From: Haliea sp.
Lineage (GTDB): Bacteria; Pseudomonadota; Gammaproteobacteria; Pseudomonadales; Halieaceae
DNA length: 64,000 bases
NCBI GenBank assembly: GCA_002692965.1
Contig: NZNC01000001.1
Location: 1 to 64,000 of the forward strand
Reading direction: 5' to 3'
Below the pieces are notes generated by a model, which was not told the origin of the DNA, did no database searches, and worked only from the letters and a program-made list of their open reading frames with translations. Positions 17,949 through 28,932 of the stretch are shown piece after piece (position 1 is the first letter of the stretch; each line of letters starts with the position of its first letter). Both the position numbers and the translations under genes were made by a program.

Positions 17949-18545
17949 ATGGAATTTTCCACAATAGTGTTCTGGCTGGCACTCCTGGGGCTCGCCCTGT
18001 GGGTGGTCGCCATCTACAACCGGCTGGTGGCTCTCCGGAACCGCTATCTCAATGCCTTTGCCCAGATCGAGGTGCAACTCAAGCGCCGCTACGACCTGAT
18101 TCCCAACCTGGTGAACACGGCGAAGGGCTACCTGCAGCACGAGCGGGAGACCCTCGAAGCGGTAACACGCGCCCGCAACGAAGCCCTGTCGGTCCTCGAG
18201 CAGGTCGGCGCGGGTGCCGGTGGCGGCGAGGCAATGACACGCCTGGCCGGCGCGGAAAATGCACTGCAGGCAGCCCTGGGCAAACTCAATGTCACCCTCG
18301 AAGCCTATCCCGACCTCAAAGCCGACCAGACCATGCAGCAGCTGAGCGAGGAGCTCACCAATACGGAAAACCGTGTGGCCTTCGCCCGGCAGGGCTACAA
18401 CGACGCGGTGATGGCCTATAACAGTTACCGGCAGAGCTTTCCCCAGGTTGTGCTCGCCGGCACTTTCGGCCATCCCGCGGACGCCAGCCTGCTGGAGTTT
18501 GATGACAGCGCGCAGATCCAGGTAGCACCGCAAGTCAGCTTCTGA
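17949..18545 (+). CDS. LemA family protein
   Basis: A 198-residue membrane protein: one N-terminal transmembrane helix (about 5-25) with a helical-bundle domain carrying the family motif YNRLVALRNRYLNAFAQIEV and KRRYDLIPNLVNTAKGY. LemA proteins are commonly paired with an M48 protease, and here the protease starts eight bases after the LemA stop. Its role is unknown; a scaffold or partner of the protease is the simplest reading. Confidence 0.93.
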   Translation: MEFSTIVFWLALLGLALWVVAIYNRLVALRNRYLNAFAQIEVQLKRRYDLIPNLVNTAKGYLQHERETLEAVTRARNEALSVLEQVGAGAGGGEAMTRLAGAENALQAALGKLNVTLEAYPDLKADQTMQQLSEELTNTENRVAFARQGYNDAVMAYNSYRQSFPQVVLAGTFGHPADASLLEFDDSAQIQVAPQVSF

Positions 18546-18553
18546 ACGCCTAC

Positions 18554-20527
18554 ATGGATTTCTTCGCCCGGCAGGATGTGGCGCGGCGCAATACCCGGCT
18601 ACTCACCCTGCTGTTCCTGCTGAGTGTCGCGGGCCTGATATTGCTGACCCATGCCGCTGTGTCGGTTTTCCTGTGGCGCAGCGGGCCGGCTGATGTCGCG
18701 CTGGGCACATACTTCAGCTGGTCGCGCCTGGGCAGTATTGGCCTGCTGATCGGCGGCAGCGTGGCGCTGGTGTCGCTGTTTCGCTGGATGCAACTGGCCA
18801 CGGGCGGCAAGGCGGTGGCGGAGGCCCTGGGCGGCACCCGGGTACTCACGGAAACCCGGGACCCCGACGAGCGCCGGGCCTTGAACGTGGTGGAGGAAAT
18901 GGCCCTCGCCGCCGGCATGCCCGCACCCTCCCTGTACGTGCTCGACCGGGAGCGGGGCATCAACGCCTTCGCGGCGGGTACCGCGCCGGCCAATGCGGTG
19001 ATCGGCGTGACCCGCGGTGCACTGCGACAGCTGCGACGGCATGAGTTACAGGGCGTCATCGCCCACGAGTTCAGCCATATCCTCAACGGCGACATGCGCC
19101 TGAACATCCGCCTGGCGGCACTGCTCAAGGGCATCACCTTTATCGGCGACGTCGGCCACTTTCTGCTGCGCAGTGGGCGCCACCATCGCACCGGCCTGGA
19201 CCGCCACCGGCGCCAGGGCGGCCCGATGCTGCCGATACTGGGGCTGGCACTGTGGATACTCGGCTGGCTGGGCGGGGTTGCGGCGGGCTTCATCAAGGCC
19301 GCCATCAGCCGCCAGAAGGAGTACCTGGCCGACGCCTGCGCGGTCCAGTACACCCGGGACAACCGGGGCATTGCCGACGCCCTCAAGGTTATCGGTGCCT
19401 ACGTCCCCGGCACCCTGGTACACGGGGCGCGGGCGGCCGAGCTCTCGCATATCTTTTTCGGCCAGATCGAACACCGTCTGTGGCAGGGCTTCGCCACCCA
19501 CCCGCCCCTGCCGGCGCGAATTCGACGACTGGACCCGGAGTGGGACGGCCAATGGATCCAGCGGGAGGTGCGCCATTACGAGGAACTGCCGCGGGAACGC
19601 GGGAGCGGTGAAGTGGGGGTGGGACGTGCGGCACTGGTCACCGCGGCCGCCATCGCCGCCAGCCGGACCGAGGCAAGCCCCGCCAAGCCCGCAAGCTACG
19701 AGCCGGACACCGGCAGCGAGCCCGCGAATACTCCACCGGCGGACACCCTGGACCTGGAGACCGACCTGGCCCGGCAGTCCGGTCTGCCCCTCGCCTTCAG
19801 CCGGCAGAGCCAGGACCCTCTCGGCGCGGTGGCCCTGATGCTCTCGCTGCTGATCAGCGAGCACGACAGCCTGCGCCAGCGGCAACTGGCCCAGCTGTCA
19901 GAGAGCACTTTCCAGGGGCTCGCCACCCTGGTCAACACCCTGGCACCCGGTATCAACGCCCTCGGGCCCGGCCAGCGGCTACCGCTACTGAGCCTCTGCC
20001 TGCCGGCACTGCGGGAACTCTCCCCACAGCAGTACCGACACTTCAAGCAGCTGCTCATGCTGCTGATCCGCAGCGACCGGCGCACCGAACTGCAGGAGTG
20101 GTGTCTGTACCAGTTGCTGCGCCACTACCTCGACCCCGAGTTCGTGCGGGCAAGCCCCGCGCCAGTGCGCTATCGCCATCTGAAACGGGTGCGTGAGCCT
20201 CTACAGGTGGTACTGTCCATGCTCGCCTGGCAGGGAAGCGGCGAGGCCAACCATACCTTCCGCCTGGCGGTGGACGCACTCGGCCTGCCGCGGCTCACCC
20301 TGCTGCCACCGGCGGACTGCTCGCTGCAGCGATTCGGACGCGCCGTGGACCAGCTCGCAGCCTGCTACCCGCTGCTGAAACCGCGGATTCTCAAGGCCAT
20401 GACCGCGGCCGCAGGCAGCGATGGCGAATTGACACCGGTAGAGCGCGAACTGCTGGCGAGCATCGCCGCGGTGATGGATTGCCCGCTACCGGATGCCTTG
20501 CAACTGCCCGCCGCGACCGGCAACTGA
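18554..20527 (+). CDS. M48 family metalloprotease with long C-terminal extension
   Basis: A 657-residue membrane zinc protease related to HtpX. Transmembrane helices lie at about 16-38, 58-75 and 225-250. The active site is HEFSH (171-175) with the third ligand E256 in SRQKEYLAD. HtpX itself is about 290 residues; here about 320 extra residues follow the catalytic core (from about 335), mostly predicted helical, ending in a stretch with TerB-like acidic character (MTAAAGSDGELTPVERELL). Such proteases act in membrane protein quality control. Coupled to lemA. Confidence 0.92.
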   Translation: MDFFARQDVARRNTRLLTLLFLLSVAGLILLTHAAVSVFLWRSGPADVALGTYFSWSRLGSIGLLIGGSVALVSLFRWMQLATGGKAVAEALGGTRVLTETRDPDERRALNVVEEMALAAGMPAPSLYVLDRERGINAFAAGTAPANAVIGVTRGALRQLRRHELQGVIAHEFSHILNGDMRLNIRLAALLKGITFIGDVGHFLLRSGRHHRTGLDRHRRQGGPMLPILGLALWILGWLGGVAAGFIKAAISRQKEYLADACAVQYTRDNRGIADALKVIGAYVPGTLVHGARAAELSHIFFGQIEHRLWQGFATHPPLPARIRRLDPEWDGQWIQREVRHYEELPRERGSGEVGVGRAALVTAAAIAASRTEASPAKPASYEPDTGSEPANTPPADTLDLETDLARQSGLPLAFSRQSQDPLGAVALMLSLLISEHDSLRQRQLAQLSESTFQGLATLVNTLAPGINALGPGQRLPLLSLCLPALRELSPQQYRHFKQLLMLLIRSDRRTELQEWCLYQLLRHYLDPEFVRASPAPVRYRHLKRVREPLQVVLSMLAWQGSGEANHTFRLAVDALGLPRLTLLPPADCSLQRFGRAVDQLAACYPLLKPRILKAMTAAAGSDGELTPVERELLASIAAVMDCPLPDALQLPAATGN

Positions 20528-20730
20528 GGCCACCTCGAGGGGGTGAGCAGACGGTGGCGTATCAAGCACCACCAGCCAACTTCCTGCAAATGCGTCCATT
20601 TCGCCGCCTTGGCGGGCACGATTGCCGTGCTTTGCTATGCTGAATTCAACGGTGCCAGCACGCACCGTTGCCCGCCAGGGACGGCGGGCAGCAACCCGCC
20701 CCAGACATGCCGAACAAGGAGGTTCAGGCC

Positions 20731-21132
20731 ATGGAAGCACATCTCTCCCCCACACCGGGCGTATTCCACAGCCCGCTGGCGCTTGCCACCCACCGCTATC
20801 GTCCGCGGCAGCGGATGAGCGACCGGGTGACCCACATCCTGCTGCGCGCAGACCTGGCCCGGGTACGCGCCGGCGAGGTCGCCGAACGGCTGGGCTTCAG
20901 CAGTACCACGCTGCGACGACGCCTGCGCGAGGATCACACCCGCTACCAGATTCTCCTCGACCGTGTGCGGCAGTACCGCTGCGAACAGCAGATGCGGGAA
21001 AACCCGCGCATACCAGGGAAGTGCCTGGCGGTGGAGCTGGGGTATGTGGAGGTCAACAGCTTCTACCGCGCCTTCCGCCGCTGGACCGGGGAGAACTTCG
21101 GCGTCTATCGCGAGCGCATGCGCTGGGAGTGA
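20731..21132 (+). CDS. AraC-type DNA-binding regulator, short form
   Basis: A 133-residue protein holding essentially only the AraC/XylS double helix-turn-helix domain: first HTH around EVAERLGFSSTTLRRRL (about 50-66), second around LAVELGYVEVNSFYRAFRRW (about 100-119). There is no room for a ligand-binding domain. The ATG at 20731 is preferred over 20707 and 20668 because AAGGAGG ends eight bases before it. It follows the M48 gene by about 200 bases and is convergent with purA; targets unknown. Confidence 0.88.
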   Translation: MEAHLSPTPGVFHSPLALATHRYRPRQRMSDRVTHILLRADLARVRAGEVAERLGFSSTTLRRRLREDHTRYQILLDRVRQYRCEQQMRENPRIPGKCLAVELGYVEVNSFYRAFRRWTGENFGVYRERMRWE

Positions 21133-21154
21133 CCGCCGCCGCGCGGCCGCGCCA

Positions 21155-21182
21155 GCGGCCCCGTGTCGCCAGTCGGGGCCGC
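21155..21182. repeat. intergenic hairpin between convergent genes
   Basis: GCGGCCCCG (21155-21163) is a perfect inverted repeat of CGGGGCCGC (21174-21182) with a 10-base loop. It lies between the ends of the AraC-type gene and purA. No T-run follows on either strand, so intrinsic termination is uncertain. Confidence 0.6.
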
Positions 21183-21222
21183 CCTGCCAGCGACAGGAAG
21201 ACGTCGAGCAGTAACGCCGGCT

Positions 21223-22542
<1,320 letters not shown>

Positions 22543-23712
22543 TCAGCGGTTGAGAGGTTGTACCTGCCACGTTGCGCCCTGGAAAACCAGGGTGCGATCA
22601 CAGCGGGGATCGGGGTCGTCACCCAGGCGACCAATGACCACCTCACCCGACTCGCGCAGGCGCCGGACAGCGGCCAGCAGGTCGGGATCCGGTGTCGAGG
22701 GTGCATCAATGGCACCACCGGCACTTTCCGTCGGCGGCATCAGGGTCATCAGGGCCTTGAGGTCGGTGGCAAAGCCAGTGGCCGGGCGGGCGCGGCCGAA
22801 CACCCGGCCCACGTCGTTGTAGCGGCCGCCATTGGCCAGGGCCTGGCCGTGACCGGGCACATAGGCAGCGAATACCACGCCGGTGTGGTAATGGTAGCCG
22901 CGCAGCTCTGCCAGGTCGAAATACAGTTGCAGGTCGGGCTGCACCGCGCGCAGGGCGCCGGCGATGGACTCCAGGGCCTCGACCGCCTGCAGTGCTCCGG
23001 GCGCCTGCTCGGCGAGCTGCTGGCGGGCTCGCGCCAGTACCTGCTCATCACCGTGCAGGTCCAGCAGCCCGGTGATCATCGCCGCGACCGGCGCCGGCAC
23101 CTCACCCAGGGCCACGGCCAGGTCGGGTCGCGACTTGCGCTGCAGGGCATCGAACACCGCCTGCTCGCATTCGTCATCCAGCTGGGCGGCGGCGAGCACG
23201 GCTTCGTAGACTCCCACATGCCCGAGGTCGAGAGTCACCCCCCGCAGGCCCGCACTGGCGAGTGTCGCCAGCATCAACTGGATGATCTCGAGATCCGCGG
23301 CCAGGCTGTCGTCGCCGTAGAGCTCCGCGCCAATCTGAATGGGGGAGCGGGAAGCCATCAGCGACTTCGGCCGCGTGTGCAGGACAGAGCCGGCGTAGCA
23401 CAGACGGGTAATGCCCGGCTGGGCCAGGCTGTGGGCATCAATCCGGGCGACCTGGGGTGTGATATCGGCACGCACACCCAGGGTGCGTCCACTGAGCTGG
23501 TCAGTCATACGGAAGGTCAGTAGATCGAGATCCTTCCCCAACCCGATCAGCAGGGACTCGGTGAACTCCACCAGCGGCGGAATCACCAGCTGGTAGCCCC
23601 AGCCGTGGTAGAGATCCAGCAACTGTCGGCGCAGGTTTTCCACCACGGCCGCCTGGGCGGGAAGCACTTCCTCCACACCGTCCGGCAGTTGCCAGCGTTC
23701 CACTGTCACCAT
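22543..23712 (-). CDS. hisZ: ATP phosphoribosyltransferase regulatory subunit
   Basis: A 389-residue class II HisRS paralogue that lacks tRNA charging function and regulates the short-form HisG in histidine synthesis. The N-terminal DGVEEVLPAQA and the fold blocks PPLVEFTESLL and RADITPQVARI are typical. The ATG at 23712 matches family starts; a longer reading to 23739 overlaps the DUF2065 gene. hisG is not in the window. The hisZ-purA order after a DUF2065 gene is common in gammaproteobacteria. Confidence 0.94.
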   Translation of the reverse strand: MVTVERWQLPDGVEEVLPAQAAVVENLRRQLLDLYHGWGYQLVIPPLVEFTESLLIGLGKDLDLLTFRMTDQLSGRTLGVRADITPQVARIDAHSLAQPGITRLCYAGSVLHTRPKSLMASRSPIQIGAELYGDDSLAADLEIIQLMLATLASAGLRGVTLDLGHVGVYEAVLAAAQLDDECEQAVFDALQRKSRPDLAVALGEVPAPVAAMITGLLDLHGDEQVLARARQQLAEQAPGALQAVEALESIAGALRAVQPDLQLYFDLAELRGYHYHTGVVFAAYVPGHGQALANGGRYNDVGRVFGRARPATGFATDLKALMTLMPPTESAGGAIDAPSTPDPDLLAAVRRLRESGEVVIGRLGDDPDPRCDRTLVFQGATWQVQPLNR

Positions 23713-23726
23713 AAGCCCTGTTCCGC

Positions 23727-23918
23727 CTAATGAACCCAATACAACAGCAGCAGGCCCAGCAGCATGCTGCCGAGGCCGATGTTGCGAATAAGCCGATCTT
23801 CCAGTGCTGCCACCTGGACAATCATCTGTCGCCAGCGTCCCGGGCTGAGAAAGGGAAGCATCCCCTCAATCACCAGCACCAGCGCCAGAGCGACGGGTAG
23901 TACCTGCCAGAAATCCAC
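23727..23918 (-). CDS. DUF2065 (YjeT-like) small membrane protein
   Basis: A 63-residue protein with two transmembrane segments (about 5-20 and 45-60), the conserved LVIEGMLPFLSP turn and a Trp-Arg-Gln basic loop. The start is a GTG at 23918 preceded by a G-rich stretch, giving the usual family length of about 60-65. Function unknown; it sits between hflC and hisZ as in many relatives. Confidence 0.88.
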   Translation of the reverse strand: MDFWQVLPVALALVLVIEGMLPFLSPGRWRQMIVQVAALEDRLIRNIGLGSMLLGLLLLYWVH

Positions 23919-23971
23919 GTGCCCCCCCGACCCCGGAGGGCCAAGTCCCAGTCGGCATGCCACTCAGCCAT

Positions 23972-23994
23972 AAAAAAACCGCGGGGACGGCTCC
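23972..23994 (-). terminator. weak terminator-like hairpin after hflC
   Basis: On the minus strand GGAGCCG and CGGTTTT can pair (with G-U pairs) around TCCCCG and are followed by T residues. It could separate hflC transcription from the DUF2065-hisZ-purA genes. The stem is short. Confidence 0.3.
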
Positions 23995-24073
23995 TGATCA
24001 TGGCAAGGCCGATGCCCACGGTTGCAGAATTCTATCACAGGCCACCCCAGGGGCACCCGTGATTTTTTTGGTG

Positions 24074-24949
24074 CTATTCCCCTCCGCTGGGGTCTTTCAG
24101 ATAGCGGAAGAACTCGCTGTCCGGCTTGAGGAGCAGCATGTCGCCACTGCCACTGAAGGCGTCCTGGTAGGCGCGGAGGCTGCGGGTGAACGCGTAGAAC
24201 TCCGGATCTGCGCCAAAGGCCTCGGCGTAGATGCGGGTCGCCTCGGCATCGCCCTCACCGCGGATTTCCTGGGCATCCCGGTAGGCATTGGCCTCGAGCA
24301 CTGTCACTTCGCGATCCGCCGCCGCACGAATCCCCTCGGCCAGCTCCTGCCCCTGGGAACGATGCTCCCGGGCTTCCTTCTCGCGCTCGGCATTCATACG
24401 GCGATAGACCGACTCGGAGACGTCCTGGGGCAGGTCGATCTGCTTGACCCGCACATCCACGACTTCGACGCCGTATTCGTCCAGGGCCACCTGGGAGAGC
24501 TCCTCGGTAAGGTCCTCCATCAGCTGGTCACGCTGACCAGACACCACCTCCTGGATCGTCCGCACCGCCACCTGGTTACGCAGGCCGTCGTTGATACGCT
24601 GCGCCAGCAGCCCCATGGCACGGGACTCCTCGCCATTGGTCGCGGTGTAAAAACGCGCGGTGTCGGCAACCCGGAACTTGGCGTAGGAATCCACCACCAG
24701 GGCCTTCTTCTCCATGGTGAAGAAGCGCTCGGGCGTGGAATCCACGGTCAGCAGGCGACCCTCGAACTTGCGCACATTGTTGACAAAAGGCACCTTCACA
24801 TGGATACCCGGCGCCAGGTCGGGATTGACCACTTCACCGAACTGCAGCATGACGGCCCGCTCGGTTTCCTTGACCACAAATATGGTGTTGGAAAGCACGA
24901 ACAGCGCCAGCACTGCGACCAGCAGCCAGCTCATTCCTCTGCCACTCAT
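24074..24949 (-). CDS. hflC: protease modulator HflC
   Basis: A 291-residue SPFH/band-7 protein with one N-terminal membrane anchor (about 7-24). With HflK it forms a large periplasmic cage around the FtsH protease and tunes its activity. Conserved are ERAVMLQFGEVV, PGIHVKVPFVNNV and the coiled-coil stretch NAEREKEAREHRSQGQE. Its start touches the stop of hflK. Confidence 0.96.
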   Translation of the reverse strand: MSGRGMSWLLVAVLALFVLSNTIFVVKETERAVMLQFGEVVNPDLAPGIHVKVPFVNNVRKFEGRLLTVDSTPERFFTMEKKALVVDSYAKFRVADTARFYTATNGEESRAMGLLAQRINDGLRNQVAVRTIQEVVSGQRDQLMEDLTEELSQVALDEYGVEVVDVRVKQIDLPQDVSESVYRRMNAEREKEAREHRSQGQELAEGIRAAADREVTVLEANAYRDAQEIRGEGDAEATRIYAEAFGADPEFYAFTRSLRAYQDAFSGSGDMLLLKPDSEFFRYLKDPSGGE

Positions 24950-26121
24950 CAGCGACCTCCCCGGCGAATAGTGTTGGCGTCGGCATCCTGCCGCAGCTGC
25001 TCGGCGACCGCGTTGGTCAGCTCGCGCAAGGCGTTGCTATCCATCCGCGGCATACCACCGGGCACCAGACTGCTGCTGGCGCCGCCACTCGACTGGCTCT
25101 GCAGCTTGTCGAGGGGCAGGTACATCACGTTGTTACCGCCCTCGACGTCCACCATGACCTTGTTACTGCTGGACAGTACCTGCTGCACCGCCTCCAGGTA
25201 GAGGCGCTCGCGGGTCACTTGCGGTGCCCGTGCATACTCCGTGAGCAGCGCGCTGAAGCGGCTCGCCTCACCCTGGGCATTGGCCACCACCTGTTCGCGG
25301 TAGGCGCTGGCCTCCTCGATCATGCGCTGGGCGCGACCGCGGGCCTCGGGAACGATGCCGTTGGCGTAGGCCTCGGCTTCGTTCTTCAGGCGCTCTTCGT
25401 CCTCGCGCGCCTTGATGACGTCGTCAAACGCGGCCTGTACCTGGGAGGGCGGCTTGGACTCGTCGACGTTGATCTTGACGATGCGGATACCGGTTTCATA
25501 CATGGAGATGTAGCGCTGCAGGCGGTCGCCTACCTCGATACCGATGCGGGCACGGCCCTCGGTCAGCACCGAGTCCATGCGCATGTCACCCACGACGTGG
25601 CGCAGGGCGCTCTGGGCCGCGTGCTGCAGGGAGTTCTCCGGGTCTCGCACCCGCAGGACAAAACTGGTGGGGTCGTCGATCACGTACTGCACGGACATGC
25701 GCACCTCGACGATGTTCTCGTCCTGGGTCAGCATGATTTCGCGGAAGCTGGCCGCGCGGACACGGGTCGTGTTGACCTTGATGACCTCGTCAATCAGCGG
25801 CGGATTCCACTGCAGGCCCGGCTGCACCGTGTCGTAGTATTTGCCGAAGCGCAGCACGACCGCGCGCTCCTGCTCGTCCACCTGGTAGAGACCCAGCAGC
25901 GCCCAGACTGCCACCGCAACCAGCGCCAGCACACCCAGCAGGCTGCCCGAAACTCCGCGACCACCGCCGCTGCCACCACTGCGGCGACCGCCGCCAAACA
26001 GGCCACCGAGGCGCTCCTGGAGTTTTTTCAGGGCCTCATCCAGATCCGGGGGCCCCTGATTGCCGCCGCCCCAGGGATCCCTGGGCTTGTTGTTGCCGCC
26101 ACCCGGCTCGTTCCAGGCCAT
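24949..26121 (-). CDS. hflK: FtsH protease activity modulator HflK
   Basis: A 390-residue partner of HflC. The Gly/Pro/Asn-rich cytoplasmic N-terminus (MAWNEPGGGNNKPRDPWGG) is the family hallmark, followed by a membrane helix at about 75-95, the SPFH domain and an Ala/Glu-rich coiled coil (about 260-320). The ATG at 26121 is preferred over an in-frame GTG-like extension because MAWNEPG is the conserved start. Confidence 0.96.
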   Translation of the reverse strand: MAWNEPGGGNNKPRDPWGGGNQGPPDLDEALKKLQERLGGLFGGGRRSGGSGGGRGVSGSLLGVLALVAVAVWALLGLYQVDEQERAVVLRFGKYYDTVQPGLQWNPPLIDEVIKVNTTRVRAASFREIMLTQDENIVEVRMSVQYVIDDPTSFVLRVRDPENSLQHAAQSALRHVVGDMRMDSVLTEGRARIGIEVGDRLQRYISMYETGIRIVKINVDESKPPSQVQAAFDDVIKAREDEERLKNEAEAYANGIVPEARGRAQRMIEEASAYREQVVANAQGEASRFSALLTEYARAPQVTRERLYLEAVQQVLSSSNKVMVDVEGGNNVMYLPLDKLQSQSSGGASSSLVPGGMPRMDSNALRELTNAVAEQLRQDADANTIRRGGR

Positions 26122-26189
26122 TACCGCACTCCTGTGATCAGATTCGCCGCAGTCTAACAAATTTTAACCCGGCGAGTGGACAAACCGCC

Positions 26190-27461
26190 TCAGTGCTCCG
26201 TCGCGGACTCCGCCTTCATCAGCCGGTTCCATTCGGCGCGGGGAAGACGCACTTGCAGGCGCGCGCGACCGTCGTCGCCGAAACGCTCCTCCGAGACGGC
26301 GTTGAGGCGGTAGAGGGCAGCGCGCAGACGCCCCTGTTCGGGCGCCAGCTCCAGGGACTCCTCGACCATGTCATCGCCAACGCGCTCCGCGATTGCCTGC
26401 AGGAGCAGGTCACAGCCGTCACCGCTTACCGCACTGACCCAGACACGCCAGGGCTTGCCGTCCTCGTCACGATCTATACGCGGCGGCTGCTCAAGCAGAT
26501 CGAGCTTGTTGAAGACCTGCAGAACGGGGACCTCGCGGGCGCCAATTTCATCCAGCACTTCCTCGACCTGGGCAATATTGTCCTCCCGCTGATCGCTTGC
26601 CGCATCGATCACGTGCAACAGCAGATCGGCGCTGACCGTCTCCTCCAGGGTCGCCTTGAAAGCGTCCACCAGCTTGTGCGGCAGGTGGGAAATGAAGCCC
26701 ACGGTGTCGGCCAGAATCACCGGTCCCGCCTCGCCCAGCTCGAGTCGCCGGAGGGTGGGATCCAGGGTCGCGAACAGTTGATCGGCCGCGTAGACCCGGG
26801 ACTCCGTCAGACGATTGAACAGCGTGGACTTGCCGGCGTTGGTGTAGCCGACCAGAGAGAGCGTGGGCACTTCCGCACGGCGCCGCGCCCGGCGGCCCTG
26901 GTCGCGCTGACGCTGAACCTTTTCCAGGCGCGCGGTAATCGCCTTGATGCGGGCACGCAGCAGGCGACGGTCGGTCTCCAGCTGCGTTTCCCCCGGGCCG
27001 CGCAGACCGATACCCCCCTTCTGCCGCTCGAGGTGGGTCCAGCCGCGCACCAGCCGGGTGCTCATGTGCCGCAGCTGCGCCAGCTCCACCTGCAACTTGC
27101 CCTCGTGGGTACGCGCCCGCTGGGCAAAGATGTCCAGGATCAGACCGGTGCGGTCGAGCACCCGGCACTGCAGGGCGCGTTCCAGGTTGCGCTCCTGGCT
27201 CGGGCTGAGGGCGTGATTGAACAGCACCACTTCAGCCTCGTGCTCGCGCACCGTGGCCAGGATTTCCTCCAGTTTGCCGGAGCCGACGAAGGTCTTGGGG
27301 TGCGGTGCATCGCGACTGCCCATGACCCAGGCCATCGGATCGGCGCCGGCAGACAGCGCCAGCTCCTCGAACTCACGGGGCTCCTCGCGCTCAATTTCTG
27401 AAGACAGGTGCAAGTGCACCAGCACGGCACGCTCGCCGGATGCAGGTCGATCGAAAAACAA
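26190..27461 (-). CDS. hflX: ribosome-associated GTPase HflX
   Basis: A 423-residue GTPase that splits stalled or heat-damaged 70S ribosomes. The N-terminal domain has the family VLFNHALSPSQERNLE block and GxGGPGE-type RGPGETQLETDRR; the P-loop GYTNAGKST lies at about 204-212, followed by the DTVGFI and NKLD motifs. The reading starts with a TTG at 27461 behind GAGG; this gives the FDRP-GE-AVLVHL start shared with E. coli HflX. The rare start codon may keep its level low beside hfq. Confidence 0.95.
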   Translation of the reverse strand: MFFDRPASGERAVLVHLHLSSEIEREEPREFEELALSAGADPMAWVMGSRDAPHPKTFVGSGKLEEILATVREHEAEVVLFNHALSPSQERNLERALQCRVLDRTGLILDIFAQRARTHEGKLQVELAQLRHMSTRLVRGWTHLERQKGGIGLRGPGETQLETDRRLLRARIKAITARLEKVQRQRDQGRRARRRAEVPTLSLVGYTNAGKSTLFNRLTESRVYAADQLFATLDPTLRRLELGEAGPVILADTVGFISHLPHKLVDAFKATLEETVSADLLLHVIDAASDQREDNIAQVEEVLDEIGAREVPVLQVFNKLDLLEQPPRIDRDEDGKPWRVWVSAVSGDGCDLLLQAIAERVGDDMVEESLELAPEQGRLRAALYRLNAVSEERFGDDGRARLQVRLPRAEWNRLMKAESATEH

Positions 27462-27520
27462 GTCAGCCTCGGGAAGGAAAGCGCCCGGCGGCGCGGGTGC
27501 GCCACCGGTGGGAAGGGGGA

Positions 27521-27772
27521 TCAGCTACCGGCGTCATCGTCTTCCGGCGGGTTCTGCATGGGCAGACGCACCACACGGGACGGCACGACAGTGGAGATCG
27601 CGTGCTTGTAGACCATCTGGCTCACGGTATTTTTAAGCAGTACCACAAACTGATCGAAAGATTCGATCTGACCCTGCAGCTTGATGCCATTGACCAGATA
27701 AATGGAAACGGGGACCCGCTCCTTGCGCAATATGTTCAGATAAGGGTCTTGTAGCGTGTGCCCTTTCGACAT
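27521..27772 (-). CDS. hfq: RNA chaperone Hfq
   Basis: An 83-residue Sm-like RNA chaperone that pairs small RNAs with mRNAs. The Sm1 core ([22 protein letters not shown]) and Sm2 motif YKHAIST are near identical to other gammaproteobacterial Hfq; K and Q residues of the proximal U-binding site (Q8-type, Y-K-H) are present. The C-terminal tail is short (about 18 residues after VVPSR) and acidic (EDDD), versus about 35 in E. coli. GAGGAGAG precedes the ATG. Confidence 0.98.
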   Translation of the reverse strand: MSKGHTLQDPYLNILRKERVPVSIYLVNGIKLQGQIESFDQFVVLLKNTVSQMVYKHAISTVVPSRVVRLPMQNPPEDDDAGS

Positions 27773-27890
27773 GATTCTCTCCTCAGGCCGGCTCAACTTG
27801 AGCCAAAAAATGATGAATGAAAAGTACGTACCTCTGTTGATCGCGCCAGCGCGACCAGGGTCTGGGCCGTCTCCGGTTGCCACCTGGCCT

Positions 27891-27896
27891 ATTATA
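27891..27896 (-). promoter_or_regulatory. candidate -10 box for hfq-hflX
   Basis: Minus-strand TATAAT directly at the end of miaA, about 120 bases before the hfq ATG. The -35 region is weak. E. coli also transcribes hfq from promoters near miaA, which makes an internal promoter plausible. Confidence 0.35.
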
Positions 27897-27898
27897 GA

Positions 27899-28930
27899 TC
27901 AGGAACCCGGGTTGGTTGGGGCAATATCCAGAGAGTTCAAGGCAGCTTCGAGCAGTTTTTTCACTTTTGGTGAATTTTTCCCCGCCACGTCCACTGCCGA
28001 CACACCCGGCTGGTCTGACCCTGCCGGAACGGAAACGTTCCCCGCGCTGTCGGTCAAAAACCAGGCCAGACCGTGCCACTTGCGCAGCCAGGTCAACTGG
28101 CGCTTAGCCAGCTGTCGTGTCGCGGCTATCCCGCGCTCGACCGCCTCCTCCAGGGTGCATTCGCCGGCCAGGTGTTGCCAGAGCTGCCGGTAGCCCACTG
28201 CGCGGATCGCCGGCAGGTCCGGGTGCAGGTCACCGCGCCGGTAGAGCGCGCCGACCTCTTCCAGCAACCCCGCCGCCAGCATCTGCCGGAAACGCAGGTC
28301 GATGCGCCGGTGCAGCAGCCCGCGATCCGCGGGGCAGACCGCCAGCTGACTGACCCGATAGGCGGCAGCGGGAGGGGCTTGCTCACCGGTCCGCGCCTGC
28401 CAGGCACTCAGGGGGATACCGCTGGCACGGTAGACCTCCAGGGCGCGACTGATACGCTGGGAATGATTGGGGTGAATACGCGCCGCGACCTGCGGGTCGA
28501 CGGCAGCCAGCTCCGCGTGCAGCGCGGGCCAGCCCTCACGCTCGGCCCGACGGGCAATCGCCTCGCGCTCGACCGGGTCGCTCGCGGGCATATCCGCGAG
28601 CCCCTCGAGGAAGGCGCGGAAATAGAGCATGGTGCCGCCCACCAGGATCGGCAACCGACCGCGGGCGACGATTTCGGCGCAACAGCGCGCGGCGTCCACG
28701 GCAAACTGTGCCGCAGAGTAGCTTTCCGAGGGATCGCGAATATCCACCAAGTGATGTGGGTAGTCCGGCTTGGCCGTGCCGATGTCCATGCCCCGGTAGA
28801 CCAGCGCGGAATCCACACTGACCAGCTCGCCATTGAGGCGCTCCGCCAGCGCGATCGCCAAGTCGGTCTTGCCGGCGGCGGTCGGCCCCATCACGCAGAC
28901 CAGGCGCGGCCGCAAGTCGGTGGATGACAT
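27899..28930 (-). CDS. miaA: tRNA dimethylallyltransferase
   Basis: A 343-residue enzyme that adds a dimethylallyl group to A37 of tRNAs reading UNN codons. The P-loop GPTAAGKT is at 15-22; [16 protein letters not shown] and the [11 protein letters not shown] block follow. Two starts are possible: ATG 28930 (chosen; G-rich stretch six bases upstream) or GTG 28936, which would overlap the mutL stop as GTGA. Typical length. Confidence 0.96.
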   Translation of the reverse strand: MSSTDLRPRLVCVMGPTAAGKTDLAIALAERLNGELVSVDSALVYRGMDIGTAKPDYPHHLVDIRDPSESYSAAQFAVDAARCCAEIVARGRLPILVGGTMLYFRAFLEGLADMPASDPVEREAIARRAEREGWPALHAELAAVDPQVAARIHPNHSQRISRALEVYRASGIPLSAWQARTGEQAPPAAAYRVSQLAVCPADRGLLHRRIDLRFRQMLAAGLLEEVGALYRRGDLHPDLPAIRAVGYRQLWQHLAGECTLEEAVERGIAATRQLAKRQLTWLRKWHGLAWFLTDSAGNVSVPAGSDQPGVSAVDVAGKNSPKVKKLLEAALNSLDIAPTNPGS

Positions 28931-28932
28931 GC

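Noticed and set aside
14937-18533. About 1200-codon minus-strand frame across the oxidoreductase and LemA genes
   Set aside because: It runs antisense to three well-supported genes and has no domains; it is a shadow frame.
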